Part shown: in pieces, positions 44,068-54,825 of the stretch | Layout: each line of letters starts with the position of its first letter | Position numbering within the stretch: position 1 is the first letter of the stretch | Made by a program: the position numbers and the translations under genes | Assembly (NCBI RefSeq): GCF_963169125.1 | Contig: NC_084802.1 | Span: 20,925,107 to 20,989,106 of the forward strand | Reading direction: 5' to 3' | Origin: Humulus lupulus | Lineage: Eukaryota > Streptophyta > Magnoliopsida > Rosales > Cannabaceae | Length of the DNA: 64,000 nt | The notes under the pieces: generated by a model | The model's input: only the letters and a program-made list of their open reading frames with translations | Told to the model about the DNA's origin: nothing | Databases searched by the model: none

Positions 44068-44072
44068 CAAGC

Positions 44073-45215
44073 TGCTAGATACACCATGATGGATGGGGTG
44101 TTGTATAGAAGAGGGTATTCCTTACCTCTACTCAGGTGCATAACACCCGACCAGTCAAAGAATTTATTAGCTGAGGTGCATGAAGGGTTTTGTGGAGATC
44201 ATGCTGGGGAGCAGAGTCTATCTAAAAAGATCTTGCGGCAAGGATTTTTCTGGCCTACCATGAACGAGGACTCTATGGAATATGTGAAGAAGTGTGACAA
44301 ATGCCAAAGATTTTCTAAAGTGCCCAGAGCGCCCCCAAACGTCTTGAAGCAAATGCAAAGTCCATGGCCTTTTGCAGTGTGGGGTATTGATCTGATCGGG
44401 AAGTTGCCCAAAGGGAAAGGAGGAGTACAATTTGCAGTGGTTGCAGTAGATTATTTCACTAAGTGGACTGAGGCCGAACCATTAGCCACGATCACATCGA
44501 AGAAAGTCTTGGACTTTGTGGTTAAGAACATAATATGTCGCTATGGTCTGCCTAAGAAGATAGTGTCTGACAACGGCACCCAATTTGACAGCGACATATT
44601 TACCGATTTTTGCACTCGGCATGGCATCACAAAAAGTTTCTCCTCAGTAGCCCATCCACAGGCCAATGGGCAGGTTGAAGCGGTAAACAAGACACTGAAG
44701 GACACTCTGAAAAAGCGCCTGGAGCGAGCTAAGGGTGCTTGGGCGGAAGAATTACCAGAAGTCCTTTGGTCATACAGGACTACTGCTCGGACAGCAACTG
44801 GACATACCCCATTTTCTTTGGCATATGGGTATGAAGCCATGATACCTGTGGAGATAGACCCTCCATCTCATAGAAGGACCATGTACAACCAAGAGGAGAA
44901 TCATCAATTGTTGGCAGAATCCTTGGACTTCCTCGAGGAGAGAAGAGAGGAGGCAAACCTGAGAGTTACTGCTCACCAGCAAAAAGTGGCGCGCTACTTC
45001 AATTCCAAAGTACGAGATTGAAAGTTCCAGGTCGGAGATTTGGTCCTCAGAAAGGTGTTTGTCAGAGACCCAGCAGTGTGCTAGGACCAAACTGGGAAGG
45101 ACCATATCAAATTGAGCACGTCTTGCCACCCGGCACTTACAAGCTGGCTCGGTTGAATGGAGAGCTGATCAGGAATTACTGGAACGGCAAGCACTTGAGG
45201 AAATATTATCAATAA
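44073..45215 (+). pseudogene. int: Unit E integrase, nearly intact
   Basis: From ARYTMMDGVLYRRGYS through the zinc module (HEGFCGDH, CDKCQRF), WGIDLIG, VSDNGTQFDSD and QANGQVEAVN (the D, D, E triad all present) to KYYQ at 45215. Open from 44086 to 45021, where TGA (CGA-to-TGA) follows KVRD; a small frameshift near 45060 precedes VLGPNWEGPYQIE. A complete catalytic core is striking given the state of the unit, but the protein would need read-through of several stops upstream. Confidence 0.88.
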
Positions 45216-46202
45216 ATACTGCTTACAGAGTAGTGGCTTTGTATCAAGTGCTTAACTTGTTATTTAAGTTTTTGTTTGTAGACTGGCTATTTGCTAACCA
45301 GTCATGTTATTTTGAACAATGTTATTTTGTTTGAAACTCGTTGTTAGACACGTTTTGTCATTTATTATTACGAGTAATAAAAGAGATCACTCGCAGTGTG
45401 GTCGAATCTTGCTACAAATTTTGCATATGTGTTGATTATTCTTGCTTGGCAGTGTTCAACTATCATTATGATTTAAACAAAACAGGTCTTCTAAAACTAA
45501 GTATACATATATACCGGATAGTGTTCAACTGGTCGGTATCATGAAATGAAAGACCAACGTTTAAACAGTTGCATGTTTTTGTAGTGGTTAACTGCAGAAA
45601 TATATTTGTATATTCTATGTGTTTCACGAGTAGTCACTGCTCGGACAAATTTGGTCAAGTAGCAAGTGATCAAGGATTTTTTAACCCTCAATCACTTGGG
45701 GGGCACATAGAGTATACTAGCGTGTACTTCAACACAGGCAATAAGAGCACGAGCAAAGATATATGTTTTGGGGCTGACTTGTAAATTTGGAAATCTAAAA
45801 AAGCCATTAAGCTAACTTGTGTGACAAAGCTTAAGTAACTTAGAATTTTTAAAATTTTAAGTTAGAAACAGATATTCGTGTGATAATAAAAGTTATGCTC
45901 ATAAAATGTTAGAGCAATAAGAGCATGAGGAAGTATATTTAGTATGGACTTATGAAATGTTTAGAATTTCTAAGTTAGAAAACTAAATACTCATGTGAAG
46001 GTTGAAGACATATAGGAACTTTACTATTCAAAATAAGTATAAAAAAGACTTAAAATTTTCAAGCTAGCCAAAAAAGGAAAGTAAAGTGCAAATGCCAAAT
46101 AGCTCAATCATACGAGCAAAAGTATAAGAAACAAAACAAACTATGATAAAAACTGGTAGGACTACAACTGGTCATGCATGAGCGCTCTAGCAGGATGAGG
46201 AG
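45216..46202. other. Convergent 3' regions of unit E (no gene)
   Basis: AT-rich spacer between integrase (plus) and the antisense gene (minus), with TCACTTGGGGGGCACAT near 45690 as in B and C. No supported coding region. Confidence 0.7.
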
Positions 46203-48365
46203 TCACTGGCGTGCTGCTCTGGTAGGCTGATCAACCCCCTCCTCGGCTTCAGCTGCTCCACTCGCTCGGAATGATAGTGTAGAGGAGGCAGGTGCAGGGC
46301 CAGTAGGATTAGCAGCTTCCTCAGCAGCCCTGGCCTCACATCTGGCGAGCTCCTCTGCCTGGATCTCATCAGTCAGGAAGTAGAGCTTGAGGGGTTTATT
46401 TAGCTTCCACACCTGGTAGAAGCAGTTGAAGCAGGTCTCCTCGTAGCGGGTTAAATCAGCCTCCTTCTCTTGCTTCAGCTCTTCATTCTCGCTAATCAGT
46501 CCCTCGTTCTCATGAGTCAGTCCGTCTAGCCGATCGATCAAGGATTTGTTGGCTTGGGTTAGCTCATTATTCCCATCAGCCAACCCCTTGAGAGACTCTT
46601 TTTGCTCAGTCACAGTCTTCTCCGCCTGTTCCAGCTTGAACTGAAGAGCGTCCATTTTCGCTCGAGCCTCCACGATTTGATCATTTAGGACCTTGATCAA
46701 CTCCTTGTAATCGATCGATCGTTGATGGGCGTGACAGAAGGTCATAAGCGTCTTAATGAAAAACAAAAAGTTACTACAAAGCATTAACGTAAGTAACAAT
46801 CTATCTTGTGGTAGAGCACTTACATTTGTCAGCTGAGCAATCCCTCTATCTAGGACAACATCAACGCTGAGTCAAGGAAAAGATTCAAAGCCTTGAATCG
46901 TCGATGAATCACGGAGGGTTTGATCAGCTGCCCCCCTGAGTTTGGTATCAGCAGCTCGAAGCGCCTCGCTTGGGCCGGATGGGCCTGGGGGAGTCAGGCT
47001 CGCTGATGGGGGGAGTGACGAAAGGGTCAACTGTGGGATCGTCACTGACCCCTCAGGTTGTCTCCCCTGGCTCGGGGGCACTGCCCTTAGGACCTTCCTC
47101 GGAGGAGTGAGACCACTTCCTTCGCCAGACTTCCTTTTTGGAGCAGGAGGAACGATGCAATGTCTGAACATCTCCGAGTCTACAAAAGAGGAAAACATGA
47201 GATTCGTTAGAAAAAATACATATATATAATAAAATGTAGATAAGTATATTACTACTACAATTTTGTTAATCTCGAATCACCAAGTTATTAAACATATTCC
47301 TATGACTACTAGACCTGAATTGAGAATCTGATCAATGAAGTCATCCTCGTCATCCGAAGATGAGCTAAGTTCTCTCTCAGTCAGGATGGCTTTTCCTTTC
47401 CCGGACCGAGGAATAGCATATCTGCCCTGAGACTCAGGCTGAGGCTCCCTAATGACAAGGTCGCCAGGTCTATGAGAAAGCGGAGAGGGTCCAGGAGAAA
47501 ACTGGTCAGTCACTATCTCCGTGCCCGCATTGGACTGATCAGTCGTGTTGTTCTCCCCAGTGGTACTTTCCACCGCCATATTTTGGTCACACGGTATCAG
47601 GCCTACCATCTGAAGGTAGTCCACAATGACCAATCTTTTCACGTCTTTCTCCTCGGTACTCATGCTAGCCAACGCCTCCGCTCGGGTGAACATCCCTTCA
47701 GTAGGCAAGGGTCGCTGGAACGGACCCGCGTGTGTAAAGGCCAAGTTGTTGGCCTTGATATCTGATGTGAGGAAATATTCCCTGTAATATTTCCCGGGGT
47801 TCGACTTGTGGGAGATACCGGTAAGGTATGCAATCCCCCTTTGCCTGTGATAGAGGTGAAAGAAGCCCGTGTTGTTGTGGGTGGGATTGGTCCTGAAGTC
47901 GAACAAATAGTGCACCTCATGAGGGGTGGGCTCGTCCCAACCTTGCATAAAGTAGAGAATATACAATGCAGACAATGCCTGGATCCCATTCGGTGCGATC
48001 TGGAATGGGGAGACATTGAAATAATCCGCTATGGACCGGAAGTAGGGATGTAATGGAAGTGTCGCTCCTGCGTGGACATGATGCCTGGACCAGGCACAGT
48101 ATGCTCCACCGGGCCTGTTGGCTCTCTGATGAGAGCCCGGGCATATCATGTTCACCCCACTCAAACCCAAAGCCTCAATGTGTTTGTGGAACGACCCGGG
48201 GTTAAGTTTTGAAGGCTGGGCAGTGAACCAGGAAGGTTCTTCTTCTCTCCCCTTCCGTGGCCTTTGAATGGCCAAGTTCTGAATCACGGTGGCAAACTTC
48301 TGAGAGGGTGATCCTGAAGCAGTTGCAGTGCGGGCGTCACTGCGCTCCACCACCTTCTGCACCAC
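46203..48365 (-). pseudogene. Unit E antisense gene, 5' truncated, best-preserved copy
   Basis: Same gene as in B and C. Exon 1 (48365-47315) encodes a Lys/Arg-rich N-terminus and the conserved domain (PGGAYCAWSRHH, LHPYFRSIADYFNVSPFQ, LYILYFMQGWDEPTP, YFLTSDIKANNLAFTHAG) and an acidic Ser-rich tail. An intron 47180-47314 (weak donor GTCTAG, acceptor TTTTGTAG) joins ILNS to DSEMFRHC. Exon 2 is Pro/Ser-rich. Intron 46752-46823 (GTAAGT...TTAAG, 72 nt) leads to the last exon: a long coiled coil (about 46690-46450) and an Ala/Glu-rich tail ending at 46203-46205. No stop breaks the exons I read. The intron of B inside LAFTQGG/PW is absent here. The promoter and first exon are lost at the inversion junction. 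Confidence 0.78.
46752..46823 (-). other. Intron in antisense gene of E
   Basis: Minus strand donor GTAAGTGCTC, acceptor TTTTTCATTAAG, 72 nt; joins a short Pro/Ser exon to the coiled-coil exon. Confidence 0.6.
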
Positions 48366-50184
48366 CTTAGTAGGCTTGTCGTTTGGTCCCGACTTAGCCT
48401 TCTTTTCATTGTGGCGGTCAGACCCATTATTCCCGTTTCTTACCACCACCTTGATCATTCCCACCATTCTTGGGGGGATCATTCGACCCGCTCGGATTGT
48501 TCAATCCATTTTCTCCCTTCTCAATTGCATCATCGAACTTCATGTACTTATCTGCCCGATCTAAAAATTGTTGTAATGTTGAAATTGGATGACGATGGAT
48601 GCTGTCCCACAAAGGACTTCGATAGATAATGCCGGAAAAGATCGCCACCATCTTCCCCTCATCTCCAACCGCAGTAGCTCGGTTAGCTTCTCTCATGAAC
48701 CTTTGAATGTAGTTCTTGAGAGACTCATCTTTACCCTGCCTAATATCCACCAAGTGATTGGCATAAACAGGGGGGGTTCGAGCAGTACTGAACTGCCTGC
48801 AAAACTCCTTCCTAAAACTTTCCCAAGAAGTGATGGAGTCTGGTTTAAATTTCCAGTACCACTCCTGGGCAGTGTCTGACAATGTGGTGGGGAAGACTCT
48901 GCAGCGATAGTCATCACTCACCCCGAGCAGCTCCATCTGATCTTCAAACTTTCCAACGTGTCTTACTGGGTCTGCCTTTTCTGTATAAACTGGCAGTACC
49001 GGTGCTTTGTATTTCGCTGGTGGTTGAGCTGCTCTAATTCGAGCACAAAAAGGGCTGCCACTTCTGTGGTCTACCGGATCAATCGCAGCTGGTTTTTTTG
49101 ACAAACTCTAGACTGCTGCTGTCAAAGCGTCAAGCTGGGCTTGGATGCCTGGGGCCACTGTTGGGGACTCACTTCCGGGACCGCCCGGTCGGGTGTTCCT
49201 ATCCGGCAAACCATCATCGAGTATTTCTACTCTACTGGCAGGACGGATTGGCTCTTGCCCTTCAACTGGGACGGTCCTCCTTCTATCATCAATGACGTCC
49301 CTCAGGTCCTTCTGAGTAGTGTGCTTTCCCAACCTATCGAACATTGTACTCCAAGTCTTCTTGGAAGGTTTGCTGGGTGGAACGTGCTCCTTGCCACTAT
49401 GCTGGTTGGGATGCCGTGGTGGCCTTCCTGTCTGGGCTGGTCAATCCTCCCCTCCTCGATGGTTATTATTATTCTTCTCCTTAGAATGGTTAGTGTGATG
49501 ACTGTCAGCTTCATCACGCCCATGCCCTTCTTTGAAGTGGGAAGTCTCATTGCCACGAGGAGCTTTATTGTGCTCCTGCTCAGGAGGTGTTTTCTTGTTG
49601 CCTGACTTGTGACTCCCAGATCTGGAAGTCTCTGATCGGTGGCTCCTTGAGGGGGTTTTGGAGTTCCCCCTTTGAGTTGAGGCAGTGCGCGATCGGACTC
49701 CGTCCTCCTCATGACCAGGTGGGTTACTACCACCCCTGCCTGCTCTATCAGTTTTCTTACGACCAGCTTCTGTGGTCCTTGCCTCTGTGGTGGCTGCCAC
49801 CCCAGGTGCAACCTGGGCACTGGCTTGGGTCAGCTGCGTAGCTGCCTCCAGAGCGAGTGCAGCTTCGTGATGTCGCCTGTCGGCCTCCTCCTGTTGTCGA
49901 CGGATCTTCTCACTCCTAGCGTCCATCTCCCGTTTCTGCTGCTCGAATGCGGCATTCTGCCTAGCCATTTCCTCAGCGAACACCTCCTGCCTGGCGTTGA
50001 ACTGAGCCATCTCCTCCTGGAAGGCGCTCATGGCTTCCTGGAGCTCTTCAACTTCTGGTGCTACGTCCTCGAGCACGACTCTGGGCTCAGTTTCACGATC
50101 TTGAACGCTAGGACCCTCTGATCTAGCATGCTCTTTAAAGGAGCTCGTCTTCTTGGAGGCTGCATTGGTGTTCTTAGGTGCCAT
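48366..50184 (-). pseudogene. gag: Unit E right gag, inverted copy with capsid core
   Basis: Starts at 50184 with MAPKNTNAASKK, like the left copy, but keeps the segment missing there: a long Ser/Arg/Lys-rich region, RLGKHTTQKDLRDVI, and the capsid core at about 49060-48670 (VRHVGKFEDQMELL, WYWKFKPDSITSWESF, NYIQRFMREA). Stops at 49441-49443 and 49105-49107 and a small frameshift near 48430 break it. It ends at 48366 after NDKPTK, where normal gag would continue YEPRFTNY, and is joined directly to the antisense gene. Confidence 0.87.
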
Positions 50185-50220
50185 ATTGCTTTAGGGACCA
50201 TCTGTTCTTCTCTTCAGGCT

Positions 50221-50236
50221 CTCAATGAAAGCACCA
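50221..50236 (-). other. Primer-binding site, right end of E (inverted)
   Basis: TGGTGCTTTCATTGAG on the minus strand, 3 nt from the LTR border at 50240. Confidence 0.82.
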
Positions 50237-50399
50237 AAATGTTGACTGCATTTTTAGCCAACGACATGAGAACGTCAAAAACGACAAACCTTCAAGAGAA
50301 TTCAAACGACACAGACAGTTTAATAAAGAAAATAAAGAACACACGCAATTTTTATAGTGGTTCAGCCCCAATCAGTTGGTGATCCTTCCCCGCTCGGCC

Positions 50400-50740
50400 C
50401 TGTGGTCGGACTTTGGTCTGAGGAAAGCCTAAGGGTGTGGTCGGACTTTGGTCCGAGGAGAGGCCCATGGTGTGGTCGGACTTTGGTCCGAGGAAAGCCT
50501 AAGGGTGTGATCGGACTTTGGTCCGAGGAGAGGGCCAAGGTGTGGTCGGACCTTGGTCCGAAGAGAAGCCCATGGTGTGGTCGGACTTTGGTCCGAGGAA
50601 AGCCTAAGGATGTGGTCGGACTTTGGTCCGAGGAGAGCCCAAGAGTGTGTGGTCGGACCTTGGTCCGAGGAGCAGTCCAAGGAGTGTGATCGGACTTTGG
50701 TCTGAGGAGCAGTCTTAGGGCGTGGTCGGACGCATGTCCG
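50400..50740. repeat. Tandem hairpin repeat, about 10 units of 34-38 bp
   Basis: Inverted counterpart of the array at 36743-37135: TCGGACTTTGGTCCGA and variants. Confidence 0.92.
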
Positions 50741-51074
50741 AGGAGAGACGAAGGATTGGTCCTTATGCATATGTCCAGTAAGTGCACGGTTGTCCAAGTA
50801 AAGAAATGGCATGCATATGTCCGACCAGCACTTGTATGTATCCAACATGCATGTGTTCGACCAGAAGACGATATTCATCAACCAAATAGACCAGACTGCG
50901 TCAAATTCCCAGAAACGGCTTCAGCAAGACTCGGACTGGGCATACGCGGGAATCTCTCATTCTTTGATCAAATTGAGGATTCTGTTGTATTTTGAATATT
51001 TCTTGTAATTTAAATATAATACAAATGATAAAATATCCCGATCCTAGGGGGATATCAGTTTCTAATCCTAAGCC

Positions 51075-51082
51075 TATATATA
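51075..51082 (+). promoter_or_regulatory. TATA box of right LTR of E
   Basis: GCCTATATATAGAGGGTTAG on the plus strand, pointing to the right, out of the unit. Confidence 0.6.
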
Positions 51083-51417
51083 GAGGGTTAGTGGGATCAG
51101 AAAAGGGTTTTTTTTGGCAATTTGAGTTTTTGGTCCGAGTTTTCTAGAGAGAGAAAGTGCATTTTCTTGAGAGAGAACTCTTTTGTATTCTGAGAATTTA
51201 TACTGAAGAAACTCAGTGGTTCATCTGATCTTTAGTGTAGATAAAATAATCAAATCTCTAAGTGGATTAGGCTATTACCAACTGATTGGGGCTGAACCAC
51301 TATAAAAATTGCATGTGTTCTTTATTTTCTTTATTAAACTGTCTGTGTCGTTTGAATTCTCTTGAAGGTTTATCGTTTTTGACATTCTCACGTCGTTGGC
51401 TAAAAACGCAGTCAACA

Positions 51418-51725
51418 ACTAGTAATCCGGATCTAGATCACATGTATTCATAATACTAGTGGACCATACTTGCAGTAATTAATCTAAAGATTCTATAACT
51501 TTATTTTACTGCGAATTATTCAAGTTCATTTATCTCAAACACAATCCTCCCGTACCAATACGTGGTTGAGATCACATATATGAACTTAAGACTTTTTCTG
51601 ATACTTACTTAATATTATCACAGAATAATATAGTCCATAATATATATGCATAACAAATTCAATTTATTTATTTATTTCTTAAAACAAAGTCTACTACATA
51701 TGCTTTCAGGGCACAATTCCCACCA
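51418..51725 (-). repeat. 3' LTR of copia D, beginning (U3 side)
   Basis: Matches 60214-60515 of the 5' LTR. On the minus strand it starts TGGTGGGAATTGTGCC right after the polypurine tract GGGCAAGTGGGAGAT (51726-51740). It continues beyond E at 36071. Confidence 0.9.
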
Positions 51726-51739
51726 ATCTCCCACTTGCC

Positions 51740-53481
51740 CTAAAGCAAATGAGGCATCTCTCTCATTCCCATGTTTCTTACATGCTCCTTAAAATATTTC
51801 ATGGATAAAGTCTTTGTGAAAGGATCTGAAAGAGTATGCTCTGAAGCTATCTTCATAACTGCAACACCTCCTCGATGAACTATCTCTCTGATCAAGTGAT
51901 ACTTCCTCTTGATGTGCTTTCCCCTCTTGTGACTCTATGGTTCCTTTGAGTTAGCTACTGCCCCACTGTTAACACAGTATAGGACTAGTGGCTTATCCAC
52001 TTCTGGCACTACTTCCGGATCAGAATAGAACTTCTTGAGCCACATAGCCTCCTTAGCTGCTTCACAAGATGCTATATACTCGGCTTCCATGGTGGAGTCT
52101 GCAATGCTGATTTGTTTAATACTTCGCCAGACTACTGCTCCTCCTCCAAGAGTAAACACTGATCCAGAAGTCGATTTCTGACTATCTCTGTCTGATTTAA
52201 AATCAGAATTAGTGTACCCAGTGGGGTTCAGGTCTCCACCTGAATATACAAGCATATATTCTCTTGTATTTCTAAGATACTTGAAGATATTCTTCACTGC
52301 AATCCAATGACTCAATCCAGGATTGGATTGATAACGACTGACTATCCCTGGGTGTAAACTAGGTTTGCAACCATTCCATAATTCCATATGTGTCTTTTGG
52401 ATAGACTTAGATGGAACAACATTCAATATGTATAGAGCACATTGAATCGAATAGCCCCAGAATGACAGTGGTAATGATCAGAAGCTCATCATTGATCTAA
52501 CCATATCTAGTAACGTTCCGTTCTATCTTTCTAAAACACCATTTTGCTGTGGCATTCCAGGTGCTATGAGTTGGGATTGAATACCATGTTCATGCAGATG
52601 GTCCTCGAATTCAAAATACAAGTACTTGCATCCTCGATCAAATCGAAGAACTTTCAATGATTTACCTAATTGTTTTTCAGCCTCTACTCGAAATCCTTTG
52701 AACTTTCCAAAAGTTTCAGATTTTCTTTGCATTAAGTATATGTAACCATATCTTGAATAATCGTCAACGAAAGTGACAAAGTATTCATAACCTCCTCTTG
52801 CGTGTACATTTAGTGGACCGCAAACATCCATATGTACCAGCGGAAGTGGTTATGTAGCTCTTGAACCTTTAGTAGAGAAATGTCTCTTAGTCATCTTGCC
52901 TTCTAGACAGGACTCACAAACAGGGAGAGATCCAATTGATAGTTCTCTTAAAGGACCATCCTTTACAAGCCTATTAATTCTTTCTAGACCAATATGGCCC
53001 AATCTCAAGTGCCACAGATATGTTTCACTATCGGAATCAGTCTTTTGTCGTTTAATAGATCTAGGATTAGTTGTTTTAAATAATTTATAATTATAAGAAG
53101 ATTTCTCTTTAGCTTGCAGTTTATAAGGCCCAACAATAGATTTTGCAAAACAATCTTAAAACCATATCTCAAAATAACAATCGAATTATTATTAAAAGAA
53201 ATTTTAAAACTTTGTTCATGCAACATAGAAACATAAATTAAGTTTCTAGAAAATCCAGGAATATAATAAACGTTCTCTAAAATAAGAAATTTATTCTTCT
53301 CAAATTCCAGGCGGGTTGTTCCAACTGCTGGTGCAAAAACAATCTGACCACTGCCTACCCTCATAGTCACCTCTCCATCAGCAAGCTTCCTCGTTGAACT
53401 AAGAATCTGGAGAGAAAAACAAACATGGTTAGTGGCTCCTGAACTACTATCTAGGATGAGGAATTGTCTTCCACTAAACAA
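51740..53481 (-). pseudogene. pol: Copia element D pol: integrase and RNase H, RT deleted
   Basis: Ty1/copia order: a protease remnant (DSSSGATNHVC, where a plain DSGA is expected), GAG-pre-integrase zinc module (HLRLGHIGL, CESCLEGK), integrase with MDVCGP, LRFDRGCKY and QQNGVLER (D, D, E), then VVPSKSI and ELWNGCKPSL. Directly after this the frame reads SRYQSNPGLSHW, which is the region just before RNase H. The reverse transcriptase, normally between them, is missing. RNase H follows (GYTNSDFKSD, SIADSTMEAEYIA) and the C-terminus DPFTKTL ends at 51740-51742. Other breaks: TAG at 51935-51937 and a stop before PLPLVH. Non-autonomous. Confidence 0.88.
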
Positions 53482-54383
53482 GCTTCTAGCACAAGTAAAT
53501 CAAAATTACCTTTCTTTTTCTCTTTCAGGTCAGCGAGATACTTTGGACAATTTCTCTTCCAGTGACCATCTACTCCACAGTGAAAACAAGTCCCTTTAGG
53601 GGTCTTCTTTTTGGAGCTCTTGGTGTTCTTGTTCTCTTTGCCTTTGGATGACTTATTAGGCTTCTTTGAATTCTTGTCTTTTTCTTTCTCTTTGTCCTTT
53701 CCATATCCATCTTTCCTCTTTTTGGTTTTAGCCTTTGAAGAGGATGGGCCAGAATCAGCAACATTTGCCTCTCCTTCTTTCTCAGAACCTTTGTTAAGAG
53801 ATTCATAAGTTTGCAACTCATTCAACAGATGTGTCATGTTATATTTTAATTTGTTCATGACATAGTTGGTTATGAAACCTTTAAAAGCTGGAGAAAGCAA
53901 TTCAAGTATAATGCTCACTTGAGTCCTTTCATCAATGGTTGCCCCATGGATAATGGCATCGTGCATTTTATTGATCATGTATAATACATGTTCTCTAATA
54001 GAAACTCCTTTCTTCATTTTCTTGGTCATGTAGGACCTGGTGGCCTCATGTCTGCACTGATCTGACTGTTGCCCAAACATATCTTGAAGGGAATCCCAAA
54101 TCTCATAAGCAGTCTCAGTGTCTTCAAACTTATTTCTGAGCACATCGCTCATACTTGCAAGCATATAACACTTTGCTTTGTTGTTTGATAAGATCCAATT
54201 ATCAAACTTTTCCCTTACAGTTTTGGCCGCAGTAGCTGGAGGGACTTCAGGACACTCCTCAGTCAAGACAAATTTGTGGTTCTTACATATTAATACAATG
54301 TTCATGTTTGATTTCCTTTTCATGTACTTTTTAGTCAACTTTTCACTAGCAAGTAAAGCAGAAACATGATTTGAGTTTGACAT
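53451..54383 (-). CDS. gag: Copia element D gag
   Basis: About 310 residues from ATG at 54383 (MSNSNHVSALL); an upstream ATG at 54533 is in frame, but the extension is hydrophobic and unlike Gag. UBN2/retrotransposon-gag type capsid domain (NWILSNNKAKCYMLASMSDVL, AYEIWDSLQDMF, SYMTKKMKKGVSIREHV, FITNYVMNKL), a Lys-rich linker, and a zinc knuckle C-X2-C-X4-H-X4-C (CFHCGVDGHWKRNC, about 53565-53606). Uninterrupted; it overlaps the start of pol by 31 nt in another frame. Confidence 0.88.
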   Translation of the reverse strand: MSNSNHVSALLASEKLTKKYMKRKSNMNIVLICKNHKFVLTEECPEVPPATAAKTVREKFDNWILSNNKAKCYMLASMSDVLRNKFEDTETAYEIWDSLQDMFGQQSDQCRHEATRSYMTKKMKKGVSIREHVLYMINKMHDAIIHGATIDERTQVSIILELLSPAFKGFITNYVMNKLKYNMTHLLNELQTYESLNKGSEKEGEANVADSGPSSSKAKTKKRKDGYGKDKEKEKDKNSKKPNKSSKGKENKNTKSSKKKTPKGTCFHCGVDGHWKRNCPKYLADLKEKKKGNFDLLVLEACLVEDNSSS

Positions 54384-54825
54384 GATTGTTGAAAATAAAT
54401 AAATAAACAAAAATGAATTTATGCATATAATAAATATCAGTACTTTTCGGAAAAGTAAACTTGATGCATGAATGCAACAATTAAAGAACACATAAAAATA
54501 ATTATTGGTTCCACGATTAATTAATTTGAACATTAATGGACCAGCCTTAGGGTAGGTCAGACTTTTTCCAAATTAATTTTGAGACAAGTTCTAAAATTTA
54601 TAAGTGAAAACTTAAATCAACATTTATCTTTTAACTTATAAACAACCGCTTATTTGGTCAATGATACACTAGTCCGCTCCTAATGTACCTGTGAGTGTAA
54701 CCCATTATTTTAGATCAATGACTTAACTTAAGAGTGTGCCTTGGGGTCAGTCAAACTTGAAATACATCATTAAATCCTATTCTTAAAAAAGAAGTTTGCC
54801 TTGAGAATAACATAGTCAGAAGCCT
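54384..54825 (-). other. Leader of copia D next to gag (no gene)
   Basis: AT-rich untranslated leader, no coding signal. Ends in the TSD AGCCT of the solo LTR. Confidence 0.7.

Larger units (their letters stand above)
36072..51417 (+). mobile_element. Unit E: 15.3-kb Tat-derived element with inverted LTRs, TSD ACTAG
   Basis: Flanked by ACTAG at 36067-36071 and 51418-51422; the intact sister LTR of D carries one ACTAG at 60214-60218, so the whole unit is one insertion. Left to right: LTR, primer site, gag, protease, RT-RH-aRH, integrase (split by a solo LTR), antisense gene, then at 48365/48366 an abrupt switch to gag in reverse orientation, reverse primer site and a second LTR. The right end is the reverse complement of the left end over LTR, primer site and gag 5' part. 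In each LTR the TATA box points outward, away from the adjacent primer site. No normal 3' end (polypurine tract plus LTR) is present. Confidence 0.9.
50240..51417 (+). repeat. Right LTR of E (1178 bp), inverted relative to left LTR
   Basis: TGTTGACTGCA...CGCAGTCAACA, the reverse complement of the left LTR. Arms 50240-50380 and 51277-51417 (141 bp each) are inverted repeats. TATA-like TATATATA at 51075-51082 on the plus strand, with R/U5 running to 51417 exactly as in the LTR of B; but here the TSD, not a primer site, follows U5, and the primer site abuts the U3 end. Confidence 0.88.

Noticed and set aside
46203..48365. Host plant-mobile-domain gene captured by the retroelement
   Set aside because: Homologous genes sit at the same place in B and C, so it is a standing part of this Tat family, not a local capture. 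A more ancient host origin cannot be judged here.
36072..51417. Simple DNA transposon with long terminal inverted repeats
   Set aside because: The termini are TG...CA LTR ends with primer sites, gag, RT and integrase between them, and the TSD is 5 bp as made by Ty3/gypsy integrase.
54384..54533. N-terminal extension of copia gag from the upstream ATG at 54533
   Set aside because: The extra 50 residues are hydrophobic and unlike copia Gag; ATG at 54383 starts the conserved protein.
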